Shown: positions 11,341 to 24,755, numbered from the stretch's first letter. The stretch is 64,000 bases of DNA from Haliotis asinina (GCF_037392515.1 NC_090283.1:32814249-32878248), one strand, 5' to 3'. Translations and numbers: made by a program. The notes: generated from the letters alone by a model not told the origin.

Positions 11341-12222
11341 TTTCACGAAAGCAGATCCATATTTCTTGGAATATTGAGGACAGGTAATGGAGTTTTCGAC
11401 TCCAAACACGTTCACCCCAGCACAGTTTCACCGCAGGCTATTTCACGCGGGTTTTTTTTCACCCCATTCAGTTTCACCTCATTTAGAGGTTGTCATTATA
11501 TTTATTCAGATTGTTTAAATAATTGTTTCAGTGCTGGATCGGGTGAAGTCCTGTACAAGCACTAAAGACAAGTAATTGTCAGTTCAATGAATAGTAAGAG
11601 TTTACAGATTTACTCAAAATATAATAAATATATAAATATATCAATCAAACATTATTTATTAATGAGCATGAAGTACATAAGGGATTGGTCTATAAAAGCA
11701 CTGTGTACTAGCGCGTAGACAGACAGAGACAACTGAGGCAGATCTGCAGACATGCAGTCGCCAGAAATGCAAGTGTAATGTCTAACTCACTGTCGACTTA
11801 TTCTAAAGTTCGTTTAAGCTTAAAGCGCGATGAGATGAGATTAGATGATATATAAGCTCAAGTCATATGTGCCATCTCAACAAAAACAGGGTAGCATCTT
11901 CTCTTATTGTTGCAAAACGACTGCCTTATCATAATTATCACATTAAAAAATAATTATATTCTCCATGTATTAATGAGTTCTGTGAAACAACCCAGAATAT
12001 GAGATGAATTGACGTAGATTGGAAATGGGTTGAAATAACCCGGGTGAAACTACTTGAGGTGAAACGACCTGGAACCCTTTCAGGGCTCAGGTGTTAACCG
12101 TCTATTTGACACCCAGCACCCGTTTAATTTAGCGACTTCGTAACAAATCCTTACACTATAACGCAGCTGTTCACACGCACGATATTAATTTTGCACATGC
12201 TTTTCAGCACAGTTCGATGCAA

Positions 12223-12314
12223 TTCATCTGTATAAGGTTTGCAGTAGTTCCCCCAAGTTAGGGAGAAGTTCATCTGTATAAGGTTTGCAGTAGTTCCCCC
12301 AAGTTAGGGAGAAG
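12223..12314. repeat. 46-bp tandem duplication
   Basis: TTCATCTGTATAAGGTTTGC and the following 26 bases occur twice, identical and without a gap, about 150 bp before the exon with the gene 1 start codon. Confidence 0.95.
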
Positions 12315-12455
12315 TTCATCTACGATGTAACACATAATGGGCGTTTTAAGTGAATCTAAACTCTTGGTGGGAGGTATTTAATAGAAAAAATACTGATAAA
12401 TTTATATTCGTGTGTTCAAAGCCTGCAGTGTAAATTGCTCTTGGTTTTCCAGGAG

Positions 12456-12464
12456 ATGGAATAA
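12456..12464 (+). promoter_or_regulatory. Minimal upstream ORF in the gene 1 leader
   Basis: The exon beginning after the acceptor TTTTCCAG at 12452 contains ATG GAA TAA before the proposed start ATG at 12474. A two-codon upstream frame would be expected to lower translation. Gene 2 starts with ATG GAA at the matching place, so this may be the lost ancestral start. Confidence 0.4.
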
Positions 12465-12473
12465 CCCAAAGCT

Positions 12474-15400
12474 ATGTTCAGGCGTTCCTCAACACCGGGA
12501 TTTCTGTACAACTCAGAGTAAGATTTAATTTTTAACTTTGTCACCACTATATCATTCTTGAAACTCCGAGTAAATCAATTAAATTTTTTATGTTAAATGG
12601 TGTAAAATAACGTTGATATCAGGCACTTTAAAAGTTATCCACTAAGTGTTGTCGTTACATGTTATGATTGGTTATCTGTAACTGAAACCCGAATGTAAAA
12701 TGCACAAAAGCAGTTCAGATACAACCCACAGTGGATTAAAATGTGATCTTTCAGACACTCTGCCAGAAGTCGAGACGAACGTCGAGATTACACAGAACAC
12801 GCACGTCGAGAACCATGTCGGACGTGGGATGATAGCGATAACGTCCTAGAAAGACATGAAGACGAAAGGGACAGAGGGCCAGTCAGAGCATGGTCAACAA
12901 ACAGATCAGTCAGTAGTGAAACAAGGCAGGGAGGAGGAAGAGGTGGATCCAGCAGAGGAGGTAGATACTATGATGACAGAGGCACAGGTCACAGCAGTGG
13001 AGGTTTTAGAGGAAGAGGAGCACATTTAGGAGGAGAGCGAGGGCGTCAGAGAGGGGGATTCAGAGGAAGAGGAATCTTTGGAGATGGAGAGAGAGGACAT
13101 CATAACAGGGGTTATAGAGGAAGAGGACGAGGAGGCAGAAGAGATGGCCTGAACTTAACCCTACTTGAAGAACTCAGGGAAAAAGACCCTTCAACCATTG
13201 TAATGACGCTAGGATTGGACTCAGGAATTGACCTTTTCTTGAAACGGGAATCGCTTAATCAACGTGAGGTGTATGCCTTTGTGAGTGTTTTAGCCAAGGC
13301 ATGTCGTTGCACAACTGCTCCTGAAAGTTTCAATAGAATTTTACTTTCTATTCGAGAGTCTCAGTTTTATGAACATGTTTCTGGTGTCTTGAGAAGTGGT
13401 GCTCGCGGGTTTTCAGTAACGGAAGAAGAGAAAAAAAACTTTCTTGGAGACCTGGCAATATTTATGAAGAAACTCTACATTCGGCTACCTCACTCGGCCA
13501 TGGAGATGAGAGTTCTCGGTTTTGAAGATCTCTTGACAAAAGAAATTCACAAAATGCAAAGTACATCTGACGACATTCCACGCAACATTCTGTCGAACAT
13601 TACCGCGCTCCAGGAACTAAAGAAAACTGTGCTTGATCAATCAAGAAGCAGGGCGGCAGAGAGAGATGACCACAAAGAGGGTGGCCCACCTGATGACTTC
13701 AGAGATGTATCTATATTTCCAAATGCTGATGACATCCATCCAAGTGAGAAACCATTCCTCAGAAAAAACAAATCAGTTGGCGGCTACAGGGATCTAGACC
13801 ATTATCTTGATGTACAATTCCGACTTCTGAGGGAGGATTTTATTTGTCCCCTGAGAGAAGGCATAGAAGCCTATCTTGTTGCAGAAGCACCTGGCAAACG
13901 TGGGCAGCGTTTGAAGGATATCAGAGTGTATCACGATGTGCACATTGTTAGAACTTTGTGCTCAAACAATGGTCTACTTCACAGATTATCCTTTGATGTG
14001 AGTAACCTTCAACGTGTTAGGTGGGAAAATTCGAAGAGACTCATTTATGGATCCTTACTTTGTCTATCAAAGGATAATTTTAAAACGCTTTTGTTTGCAA
14101 CCATCACTGAACGAGATCCTAAACTGCTGAAAGAAGGATGTGTAGATGTACTTTTTGAAGCATCTGAAGATCTTGACAAGAGACACTTTGACACAAAGTT
14201 TGTCATGGTGGAAACAACAGCTTTCTTTGAAGCTTATCGTCATGTCCTACGAGGATTACAAAACATAAAGGAGGGAGACCTACCTTTTGAAAAGTACATT
14301 GTTGCTTGCGAAAATGCAGTCAATCCTCCAAAGTATCTCAGTGAGGCAAACATACTGGGAAAATCACCAAAGTTTGATTTGCGCCCACTGATAGATGACA
14401 AAATTGATTTGCGTGAAGACAAACACCTACGTACTCAAGGGCGTGAAGTGAGCTATTTCTTCAGTCATGATGCAAGATGTGGAAGAAGTGTTCATGTCTT
14501 GGAAGACAGGGACTGGCCCTCTCCAGAGACACTCCATGTTGATATGTCACAGTTCCAGGCCCTGAAAACAGCTTTGACAAAAGAGTTTTCGATCATACAA
14601 GGACCGCCGGGCACTGGAAAGACTTATGTTGGGTTGAAAATTGTCAAAGCCCTTCTTCATAATGACCAGATGTGGAAAAAGCAACAATCCACACCTATGT
14701 TGGTCGTGTGCTACACAAACCATGCCTTGGATCAGTTTCTAGAGGGGATAATTCGTTTCTACAAGGGCGGTGTCATCAGGGTAGGCAGCAGAATTTCAAA
14801 CGAGGAACTTGAACGCTACTCGTTGAGGACCCATAGACAAAAGATGAGAAAAGACAGGGACAAGGATCGAGATATGAAAAATGTTGGAAAAAGGCGGTGG
14901 GAGACAAAAAACAGAATGCTTGACCTTCAGTATCAGATTGAGGAAGTTGGAATGAAGTTGGAGGCTGCTGAAAAGACAGTTTTGCATGAAGACGTATTGA
15001 AACCATATATGAAAAGTCATTATGACACAATATTAGCAATGATGAAGAGAATGCACAGACAACAAGAATTTGAATCCCGTCAGAAGTTGCCGTTTCCAAG
15101 GTCCTTCATAGTAGAATGGCTTGGAGTTGGAAGCATGGAGGCTACAATGGAAACGTTTGGAGATCAGAGGCAAGATGTATTTCAACTGGAATATGATGAT
15201 GAAGAAGGTGATGAGATTGACGTTCAAGAAGAGGCAGGGATTGTTCAAGCACAGCGCAAGGTTTATGACATGGATACTGATGATTTCCCCACCAATGAAT
15301 TTGAAATTAAACAAAAGAAGATCCGAGGTCTCCAGAATCAAAGAAATCAGTATGTGGCGTTAGATGTTGCCTCGTTTGACAAAAACCAAATGCCTGTAGG

Positions 15401-18400
15401 AACAGGTACAGGATTTCAATACACAAAAAAGGCAAGAAAAAACATCAAACGTCGAATGTTAAAGCAGTTAAAATCCACACAGAGAATGCATGAAATGGAA
15501 GCACGTCGTGTTAGAGATCCATGGATGCTGACCATGGAAGACAGATGGAGGCTTTACAGACACTGGGTGTACAAATTTTGTGAAAGGTTACAGAAGGACA
15601 TACATCTAAGAGAACAGAGCTACAAAGAAGTTGTGGCAGAATACAAAGAACTGCAAGTGAATGAAGACATGCAGATTCTACGAGAAGCAACTGTTATTGG
15701 CATGACAACTACTGCAGCAGCACGGTATCAACAAGCTCTTACAGAAATTGGCCCACGTATCATTGTGGTAGAAGAAGCAGCTGAGGTTCTCGAAGGACAC
15801 ATCATCAGCACTTTAAGCAAGAAGTGTGAACAACTGATTCTCATTGGAGATCACAAACAACTGAAGCCAAACCCAACGGTGTATAATCTGGCCAAAAAGT
15901 TTAACCTGGATTTATCATTGTTCGAAAGAATGATCGACAATGGAATCCATTGTGATACCCTCGCCCTTCAACACAGGATGAGGCCAGAAATATCCACAGT
16001 GATGCGCCATATATATCCAAAACTTCAGGATCACCCATCTGTGTTTCACTACGAGAACGTCAAGGGAATATCTGCCAACATGTTCTTCATAGATCACAGC
16101 AACCAAGAGGAGCATGATGCAGATATGATGAGTCATTCTAATACATATGAAGCAACATACATAGTTGCTCTCTGCAGTTATCTCCTGAAGCAGGGATATG
16201 ACAAATCACGAATCACTGTCCTTACAACCTATTCGGGTCAGCTGCTTAAACTGAAGAAGTTGATGCCAAAACAGGAGTTCCAAGGATTGAGACTGACAGT
16301 TGTTGACAATTACCAAGGTGAAGAGAATGACATTATCCTTTTATCTCTTGTGAGAAGCAACGCTGAAGGAAGTGTTGGGTTTCTGAAAATAGAGAACCGT
16401 ATATGTGTTGCTTTGTCAAGAGCTAAAATTGGACTCTTTGTCATTGGCAACTTTAATCTTCTTTCCCAACAGAGTTTATTATGGAAGGACATCTTGGCAG
16501 ACCTGAGGAAGAATGGTAAAGTGGGCCCAGCCTTGAACCTATATTGTCAAAACCACCCCTCAGAAACAGGAATCTGTGTTCAAAGCCCAGATGATTTCAA
16601 GAAAGCTCCAGAAGGAGGCTGTCTGAAGCCTTGTGTGTTCAGACTTGAATGTGGGCACGTGTGCACATTGCTTTGTCATCCTTATGACCCTGAACACAAA
16701 GATTATATTTGCCGGAAACAATGTACAAAACACTGCAAGAATGGTCACCAGTGCCCACGGTACTGCCACGAAGAATGTGGAAATTGCATGATACGTGTTG
16801 AAAAGATTATTCCAAAATGTCAACACAAACAGATGGTTCCATGTTTCAAGGATCCCAGTACATTTTCTTGCCAGGCCGAATGTAACACAACCCTTGATTG
16901 TGGACACACATGTGGAAACCCCTGTTCCATGAAACATGGGTGTACAGCAGTCGTGAAAAAAACATTCGGATGCGGGCACACAGGCGACGTCCTTTGTGCG
17001 AGGAAAACATTAGCACAATGCGAGGCCAAATGTCCTGAACTTCTGAAATGTGGACATAAATGTGAGGGTGACTGTACACGATGCCATGAAGGAAGGCTGC
17101 ACATACCATGCCGCAAGATGTGTAAAGGTACTCTGATCTGTGAACATACCTGTGTATCTGGGTGTTCTCAATGTAATCCATGCAGAAAAGCATGTGAAAA
17201 TCGCTGTCAGCACGCAACATGCACGAAATATTGTGGGGAGCCCTGTGATCCATGCAGTCAGCAATGCACATGGGAATGTGAACATTACAGATGTACACTG
17301 TCCTGCAGCGAGCCTTGTGACAGACCACCTTGCAATGAGCCATGCAAGGAGAAACTACCTTGTAAACACCCATGCATAGGTTTGTGTGGAGAACCATGCC
17401 CCAAACAATGTGGCATTTGCAACAAAGATGAAATCATGAAAGTAAATCCAAGGCCTGGTGCAAGATTTGTATTCCTTGAGGACTGTGGTCACATTGAAGA
17501 AGTGTCAGTGCTTGACCGCTATATGAACCGAGACTCAGCGGAGATCAAACTGAAAGTCTGCCCACATTGCAAGACAGTGATCAGGCACAATATGAGATAT
17601 GGTTCTGTGATCAAGAAGACTTTGAAAAATATTGAAGTAGTTAAAAAAATCTGCAATGAGAACAAAGACCAGGTTCCACACACGAAACAAAGACTCATGG
17701 TCAAAGTGGGGAATGAGGAAAGAAACGACGAGAATGGCATCAAGACAGTCATGTTCAGTCGAGCTTACACCAACACGGTGGCGGGTCTCTCTGCGCTGGA
17801 AAACCAGTTTCATCTACTAGATTTACTGAAAGAGGTTTCTGCTGAATACGAAAAATATACAGGGACCACATTTATGAATGACCATGAATCAGGTTCACAG
17901 GAGGCAGATATGTTCTATAAATGGCTGATAACCCCAAGACAAGTCTTCAGTGAACAAGAGCAATACGATGCCATAAATGAACTCCTCAGACACAGAGCAC
18001 TTTTGGTATATCTTGCCTGTGGCCAAGAAAGACAGACTGCATTGATGCGAATCTATTTGCCAATGCTAAAAGCCATTCTGTTGTCAGGAAAGCCGTACAC
18101 AGAGGAGAAGCAGACCAGAGTTAAAACTCGGTTTCAAATCCTGGGGGATGCCGTGCCAAGTGATAAGGTAGACCAGATGACACATACAAAGGTGAAGCTG
18201 GTAGGCAATGTAGGACCAGCATCTGGAAAATGGTTTTCCTGCAAGAAAGGTGTGTACTATCTTTATTGACCTTATTTTGCAAGGTATCAGCATCACCATA
18301 TCGGTACAGGTTGACATCTTTGGATTTTAAGAATCTCATTATTATATATAAGACTATATTGACATTTACGTAATAGTAACCGCATCCATATAACTACATT

Positions 18401-18557
18401 TCAGACATATATGGAATTTCGTGACCTATTTAGTTATTTTCATGTCTGTTTAGGTCATGTGTATTCAAATGGAGATCAGTCTGTATGTCCAGACTGCAAG
18501 ACCATGAAAGACATTAAACAGCGGCGAATGTTTATGATGACTCCACTGGGAAAATAA
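12474..18557 (+). CDS. ZNFX1-like: ZNFX1-like RNA helicase, gene 1
   Basis: Model: exons 12474-12517, 12755-18249 and 18454-18557, about 1880 aa (human ZNFX1 is about 1918). The big frame opens well before its first internal ATG at 13203: the joined frame from 12755 runs without a stop and contains an arginine-glycine region (FRGRG, GYRGRGRGGRRD) and then ELREKDPSTIV, conserved in gene 3. Domains: RGG tail (about 50-145), helical armadillo-like region (about 150-330), SF1 UPF1-like helicase with Walker A GPPGTGKT (about 631), EEAAEVLEG in place of DEAA (1021), GDHKQL (about 1046), QHRMRPE (1087), VDNYQGEEND (about 1198) and ALSRAK. Next come NFX1-type Cys/His fingers (about 1277-1570) and a C-terminal RZ exon. 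ZNFX1 proteins bind RNA in antiviral defence and small-RNA inheritance. Both introns match genes 2 and 3 in phase. Confidence 0.93.
18454..18557 (+). CDS. ZNFX1-like: Terminal exon of gene 1, shortened RZ finger
   Basis: The donor AAG|GTGTGT (18250) and acceptor TGTTTAG (18453) join in phase 1 to give CKKGHVYSNGDQSVCPDCKTM and a stop at 18555-18557. GHVY and CPDC are RZ-finger landmarks. The cysteine of the GDCG segment and the IGG-GH tail seen in gene 3 are missing, so the finger is probably incomplete. Without splicing the long frame would run on to a stop at 18269. Confidence 0.85.
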
Positions 18558-19694
18558 TCAGCATCAGCATGACGAAGAACTTTGTTATGAGTAGCACACG
18601 TACGCTGATGGCGCGTCCTGATACATGCTACCTAGACATTACGAATGGATCCACTATTAAGGACTTTACTACACTGCCATCTACGTTATGAACACCGTTA
18701 CAAACAATGTGTGAACCTGTGTTCCGTTGCTACTGTGATGAACATTGTACTGCAGCATTTTCAGAATGCTGTTGTCGAAAGACTGGATTGTGCATGAAGA
18801 AAAGGAAAGATAAACATTTCAACTCTATGAATCTAATTCACGTTTACTGTGTTCGTGTATATACAATACATAACTATCATCGTCATTATTTGACTGTAGA
18901 AAGAAATATTCAGTGGCTGTGTGTCCACTGTTCATTTTGTCTTAGACTGAAACAAGTATATTGTTCGTTTTTAATACATGCGTATGCCCATTCTGGATGT
19001 AATATACACACTTTAATGTTTATGTTTACCCACTTAATTGTGTATTTGGACATTGCCAGTGCTTGAAATTTCAGAGTATTGTATTCTTTTAAACAAATGA
19101 TTTACATGATATTGCTTAGAACTTTAATTTTAGATGGTTTAGGCAGATATTTACTTTATTATTTACACTTTAATCAGATGTGCTATGTACTCTCAGATAT
19201 GTTGACCCACATGCCCGTATATTTGAAGTGTGTCAGAGCATTCAATGAGTATGGTATTAGAAAGTTTACAACAAAATACTAACATGATCTCATTTAGGTC
19301 TCGAAGAAACACAAGTATGTATTTCCTTATTTGTGCTTTAATATGTATGGTATTTTTATGATGTCTTGCTTACACTTTCAATGTGTAGCAAAGTGCCTGT
19401 ACATGTGTAGGTGCGTTCAATGAAGCAGTTCTTGGAATGTACGAAATACATTATTAATCTGATCTCACTTTATAAATGCTATTTTATTGTCATTATGCAC
19501 TGGTACTATTTTGTATAATTTAGCTAGTGCTCCAAGACGCATTTTAACATCCAGCATACTGATATACTTTGCTGTGTTTAAAATAGTCTTACTATTGTTA
19601 TAATGACTGAGAAAACTGGTTGAAGAAAGACTGTCATGTTAGTTTTGTCTATAGTGGAATTCAACCATTACATTAACAGACATACAATGGACCT
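18558..19694 (+). other. 3' untranslated and flanking region of gene 1
   Basis: AT-rich, with no domain-bearing frame. A 119-codon frame at 18707-19066 is cysteine-rich but shows no family pattern and lies in the likely 3' UTR. I see no clear AATAAA close to the stop. Confidence 0.45.
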
Positions 19695-22234
19695 GGATGA
19701 AGACTTATATGGATAGACAACTTCTTTCCTGCAGAGGATGAGACGTTTCGGTGTAGATGCTAACACCGTTATCAAGCGTTTCAGTGTAGATGCTAACACT
19801 GTTATCAAGCGTTTCAGTGTAGATGCTAACACCGTTATCAATCGTTTCAGTGTAGATGCCAGCACCGTTATCAAGCGTTTCAGTGTAGATGCTAACACTG
19901 TTATCAAGCGTTTCAGTGTAGATGCTAACACCGTTATCAAGCGTTTCAGTGTAGATGCTAACACCGTTATCAATCGTTTCAGTGAAGATGCTAACACCGT
20001 TATCAAGCGTTTCAGTGTAGATGCTAACACCGTTATCGAGCGTTTCAATGTAGATGCTAACACCTTTATCAAACGTTTCAGTGTAGATGCCAGCACCGTT
20101 ATCAATCGTTTCAGTGAAGATGCTAACACCGTTATCAAGCGTTTCAGTGAAGATGCCAACACCGTTATCGAGCGTTTCAGTGTAGATGCTAACACCGTTA
20201 TCAAACGTTTCTGTGTAGATGCCAGCACCGTTATCAAGCGTTCAGTGAAGATGCTTACACCATTATCGAGCGTTTCAGTGTAGATGCTAACACCGTTATC
20301 AAACGTTTCTGTGTAGATGCCAGCACCGTTATCGAGCGTTTCAGTGTAGATGCTAACACCGTTATCGAGCGTTTCAGTGTAGATGCTAACACCGTTATCA
20401 AGCGTTTCAGTGTAGATGCTAACGCTGTTATCAAGCGTTTCAGTGTAGATGCTAACACTGTTATCAAGCGTTTCAGTGTAGATGCTAACACCGTTATCAA
20501 GCGTTTCAGTGTAGATGCTAACACTGTTATCGAGCGTTTCAGTGTAGATGCTAACACCGTTATCAAGCGTTTCAGTGTAGATGCTAACACCGTTATCAAG
20601 CGTTTCAGTGTAGATGCTAACACCATTATCAAGCGTTTCAGTGAAGATGCTAACACCGTTATCAAGTGTTTCAGTGTAGATGCTAACGTCGTTATCGAGC
20701 GTTTCAGTGTAGATGCTAACACCGTTATCAAGCGTTTCAGTGTAGATGCTAACACCGTTATCGAGCGTTTCAGTGTAGATGCTAACACTGTTATCCAGCG
20801 TTTCAGTGAAGATGCTAACACCGTTATCAAGCGTTTCAGTGTAGATGCTAACACCGTTATCGAGCATTTCAGTGTAGATGCTAACACTGTTATCAAGCGT
20901 TTCAGTGTAGATGCTAACACCGTTATCAAGCGTTTCAGTGAAGATGCTAACACCGTTATCAAGCGTTTCAGTGTAGATGCTAACACCGTTATCGAGCGTT
21001 TCAGTGTAGATGCTAACACCGTTATCAAGCGTTTCAGTGTAGATGCTAACACCATTATCAAGCGTTTCAGTGAAGATGCTAACACTGTTATCAAGCGTTT
21101 CAGTGCAGATGCTAACGCCGTTATCGAGCGTTTCAGTGAAGATGCTAACACCGTTATCGAGCGTTTCAGTGTAGATGCTAACACCGTTATCGAGCGTTTC
21201 AGTGTAGATGCTAACACTGTTATCAAGCGTTTCAGTGAAGATGCTAACACCGTTATCAAGCGTTTCAGTGTAGATGCTAGCACCGTTATCAAGCATTTCA
21301 GTGTAGATGCTAACACTGTTATCAAGCGTTTCAGTGTAGATGCTAACACCATTATCAAGCGTTTCAGTGAAGATGCTAACACCGTTATCAAGCGTTTCAG
21401 TGTAGATGCTAACACCGCTATCGAGCGTTTCAGTGTAGATGCTAACACTGTTATCAAGCGTTTCAGTGTAGATGCTAACACCGTTATCGAGCGTTTCAGT
21501 GTAGATGCTAACACTGTTATTGAGCGTTTCAGTGAAGATGCTAACACCGTTATCAAGCGTTTCAGTGTAGATGCTAACACCGTTATCGAGCGTTTCAGTG
21601 AAGATGCTAACACTGTTATCAAGCGTTTCAGTGTAGATGCTAACACTGTTATCAAGCGTTTCAGTGAAGATGCTAACACCGTTATCAAGCGTTTCAGTGT
21701 AGATGCTAACACCGTTATCGAGCGTTTCAGTGTAGATGCTAACACTGTTATCAAGCGTTTCAGTGTAGATGCTAACACCGTTATCGAGCGTTTCAGTGTA
21801 GATGCTAACACTGTTATCGAGCGTTTCAGTGTAGATGCTAACACCGTTGTCAAGCGTTTCAGTGTAGATGCTAACACCGTTATCGAGCGTTTCAGTGTAG
21901 ATGCGAACACCGTTATCGAGCGTTTCAGTGTAGATGCTAACACTGTTATCGAGCGTTTCAGTGTAGATGCTAACACCGTTATCAAGCGTTTCAGTGAAGA
22001 TGCTAACACCCTTATCAAACGTTTCTGTGTAGATGCCAGCACCGTTATCAAGCGTTTAATGAACATGCTAACACCGCTATCGAGCGTTTCAGTGTAGATG
22101 CTAACACCGTTATCGAGCGTTTCAGTGTAGATTCTAACACCGTTATCAAGCAAAAGATAACGGTGTTAGAATCTACACTGAAACGTCACATCCACTGCTA
22201 GAAAGAAGTTGATTATCCATAAAAGTCTTCATCC
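19695..22234. repeat. 33-bp minisatellite (about 73 copies) bounded by inverted flanks
   Basis: The array (about 19738-22150) repeats AAGCGTTTCAGTGTAGATGC followed by TAACACCGTTATC, with sparse base variants. Because 33 is a multiple of three, frames stay open (minus-strand repeats of TETLDNGVSIY and LITVLASTLKR), so the apparent 542- and 632-codon frames are not genes. The flanks are inverted copies: GGATGAAGACTT, then GGATA, CAACTTCTTTC and GACGTTTC read inward from 19695 and, on the other strand, from 22234. The right edge is a perfect 30-bp hairpin (22118-22147 against 22156-22185, 8-nt loop). It therefore looks like an inverted-repeat element with an expanded core. Confidence 0.93.
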
Positions 22235-23572
22235 TCATCATACCAACTTCTAAAATGCCACTTAAAGAAGTTATACTTAGGGCGTGTTTTCTTCTACGTG
22301 AGAAACCTACACAAAGGAATACTCACAAAACCTATGTACGAATAACAGTGTTTTAATGCAATTGTTTGTAATGGCAGAGGTCAGGTTGACAATTTTGCAC
22401 TCTTCAAAACCATGATGATAAACGTGTTTTTACATTTAGAATTCTATTGTTAAGACAAAGAAATGTCACTGGTGTTAATACTGCAAGATGTCTTCTTTTT
22501 AACCCTTTCTGATTACTTCACGCTTGTTTACAGACGTAGATACAAGATTGTGAAAAACTGTACTTTGTGAAAGGTCAACAGTTTGTCGAATTTTAGTCTA
22601 AAACATTTATTTGCTTTTTTTATCTGCAATTATCAGAGTAGTTGTGAATAAATTAAGTGAACATATAACTATGGTCACCTATTTGTGCAAAGATTCATGC
22701 CATTACTTTATGCCGCTTATGTGTCCTTTTTAGTGGTCCGCTGCGATTTGATTGGAGACTACCGGTATTTCGGGCAATAAGAGAGAATGATAGTTCGCTG
22801 AACAGGGGGTGAGAAATTTTGAAGTAGAGCAGATTCATATTTGATTTGTCATTTATTAGCAACACTGATCATCTTCTGATAAAAAATTATCACTAATCCG
22901 CGATACTCTGTTATCTATACCAAGTACCGGTAGTCAGCTATTCATAACCAATACCTGGCAAAATGAGTTCATTAATAGAAACAGTTCATGCAGCTACAGG
23001 GGAGTGGGTACAGCTGACAGAACAGCCAGACAGACAGCTTTGGTGGTACATCCCTAATTACCTCTCCCAGGAAACCGAACTATACATTTTAGCCTTACAG
23101 GGACATCTGAAAAATAAATTTTAACCTTCCCGGTACGACACCAGAGGCATTAAGTAGTAGCTTGTAACAACAGGGGGCATGAGGAATGGGGGATAGAGGG
23201 GCGGAGTCGTTGGGTATGCCAAACCAGATCACTTTCATATAGATGCCACATCGTAACCAGCGGTTCAAATTTGCTTAATCCAAACTGGTGTGTGCGGATT
23301 TTAGTACTGAACGTTTCTGTTGCGTACATATAACAATAATATGTAGTACTGGTACGCTTCCATGCATATCTGTGTTTCAAATTTGAGTGAGAGTCACAGC
23401 GGCAAAATCTGAGGCATACCTTGCCTTCAAACCTTTTGCATATGCTGTATTCTTACATCATCATGTAAATTTATCAACCAGTGATCAAAGGACTGTAAAA
23501 TAACAGATGTATCACAGAAAGTAGTATGCAGCGATAAACTAGATCATCATATGTAACGGTACAATATAAAAA

Positions 23573-23612
<40 letters not shown>

Positions 23613-24089
23613 AGAGAGAGAGAGAGAGAGAGAGAGAGCTTTCAAACACAAGTAGCATACATATACATGTGCGTATATTGCACAGTCACACTATGATTAA
23701 TACAAGTCGCCAGAATATGTCAATTTATCCGTATTTCTGGACAAATAGAATGTCCATATTTAACATAAGTTACAAGAAGGACAGCGACGAATAGATATAT
23801 AACGGGTTAAGGGCGATTCTACTGTTCATTAAAAAGCATACTGAACTATATTCGGTAAGTGGTAATTCCGAGTTTTATGTCTTGCGGGGCCTAGTTCAAA
23901 AAAGGTTTTATTTGATTTGTTTTATTACAACTGGAGACGCAATCTGAATGACAGTAGTAATGTTACACACGTTTCATCGAAATAGCTTTCCCATTTTTCA
24001 TGGCGTACATATTTGTCGTTGTAATGAAGATTCTTATACAGGAACACCTTTCGAAGATCCGTAAAATGAAACCACTCATTAACCCAGTA
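22235..24089. other. Intergenic stretch between gene 1 and gene 2
   Basis: No exon seen. It holds a CT tract running directly into a GA tract (23573-23638), which is palindromic and could form a cruciform or slipped structure. Frames around 23150-23380 are unremarkable. Confidence 0.5.
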
Positions 24090-24268
24090 CAGTGGAAGCT
24101 GTCAACACCGGCATCCGTCTTTTCCAGCAGGTTGTCTAAACCGGCACAAAATCTAAGTCCCTTCCCTGACTTGTACATTTAACATCAGCTCTACAATCCA
24201 GCACATTGTCTGAAACGGATGATTTCTTCAGTCCCGGTGAGTGCCGGATTAGACAGATTCCACCGTGT
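24090..24268 (-). mobile_element. Short MITE, copy 1
   Basis: About 180 bp beginning CAGTGGAAGCTGTCAACACC, directly after TA, and ending with an inverted form (GATTCCACCGTG). The interior contains TGTCTAAACCGG and CTCTACAATCCAGCA. A second copy in the opposite orientation lies at 60062-60240. The CAGTGGAA terminus resembles pogo/Tc1-type MITEs. Confidence 0.72.
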
Positions 24269-24479
24269 CAGTCAAGTCTCAGTCTTGATTCACTTTCGAT
24301 TCGATTTCCCTCTCACTGTTAGATTCCTCCAATACATATTTATTGCATTATCCGGCTATGACTGACACAAAGACGACATGAAAGCAGACTGCCTTTGCTT
24401 TTTCTTCTCATGATAACTGTGCGGCTTACAGCAAATCCATTCACATTGTACCGTTGTCCTGTGAAGCTGTTTAGCTGTA

Positions 24480-24755
24480 GGGCGAGGCAATGGGGCGTGC
24501 TAGTGGGTAAATCGCTCGCTCGTCAAGCAGTAGCCACGATTTCGATCCTCCAGATGGGTGCAGTGTGTAGTGCCCATTTTGGTGCCCCCGCCCCCGCGTG
24601 ATGTTGCGCGAATATAGCTAAACATTGTAAAAGCATACTCTAAACACTAAACGAATGACTTTGGATGATGCTTATATGGCACTGTTACTCTTGCTATTTC
24701 CGTGAAGGTCTACATGGCAGTGATATTGCCAACACTCACTCACTCACTCACTTCA
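24480..24755 (+). mobile_element. tRNA-derived SINE
   Basis: The head GGGGCGTGCTAGTGGGTAAA and a B-box-like GATTTCGATCC are followed by a long body and an ACTCACTCACTCAC tail at about 24734-24752. It is more diverged than the 11.2-kb copy. Confidence 0.6.

Larger units (their letters stand above)
10091..12452. other. Presumed intron 1 of ZNFX1-like gene 1
   Basis: No coding exon seen. It contains two SINE-type copies (listed separately) and a 46-bp unit repeated twice at 12223-12314. The rest is unique AT-rich sequence. Confidence 0.45.

Noticed and set aside
13203-13205. ATG at 13203 as the true start of gene 1
   Set aside because: The frame continues upstream to the acceptor at 12754, including ELREKDPSTIV, conserved in gene 3, and an RGG region; the short exon at 12474 joins in phase.
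19738-22150. CRISPR-like array
   Set aside because: Units are contiguous with no unique spacers, and the window is an animal genome.
19668-22153. Two long minus-strand frames (542 and 632 codons) of perfect 11-residue repeats
   Set aside because: They are a consequence of the 33-bp unit length, are open on more than one frame and strand, switch frame at a one-base-short unit, and have no plausible start, domain or splice context.
22118-22185. Hammerhead ribozyme in the hairpin and satellite unit
   Set aside because: The minus-strand unit resembles the core (GATAA, short stem, GAAAC), but the required CUGANGA is TTGATAA, lacking two invariant bases, so a working ribozyme is not supported.
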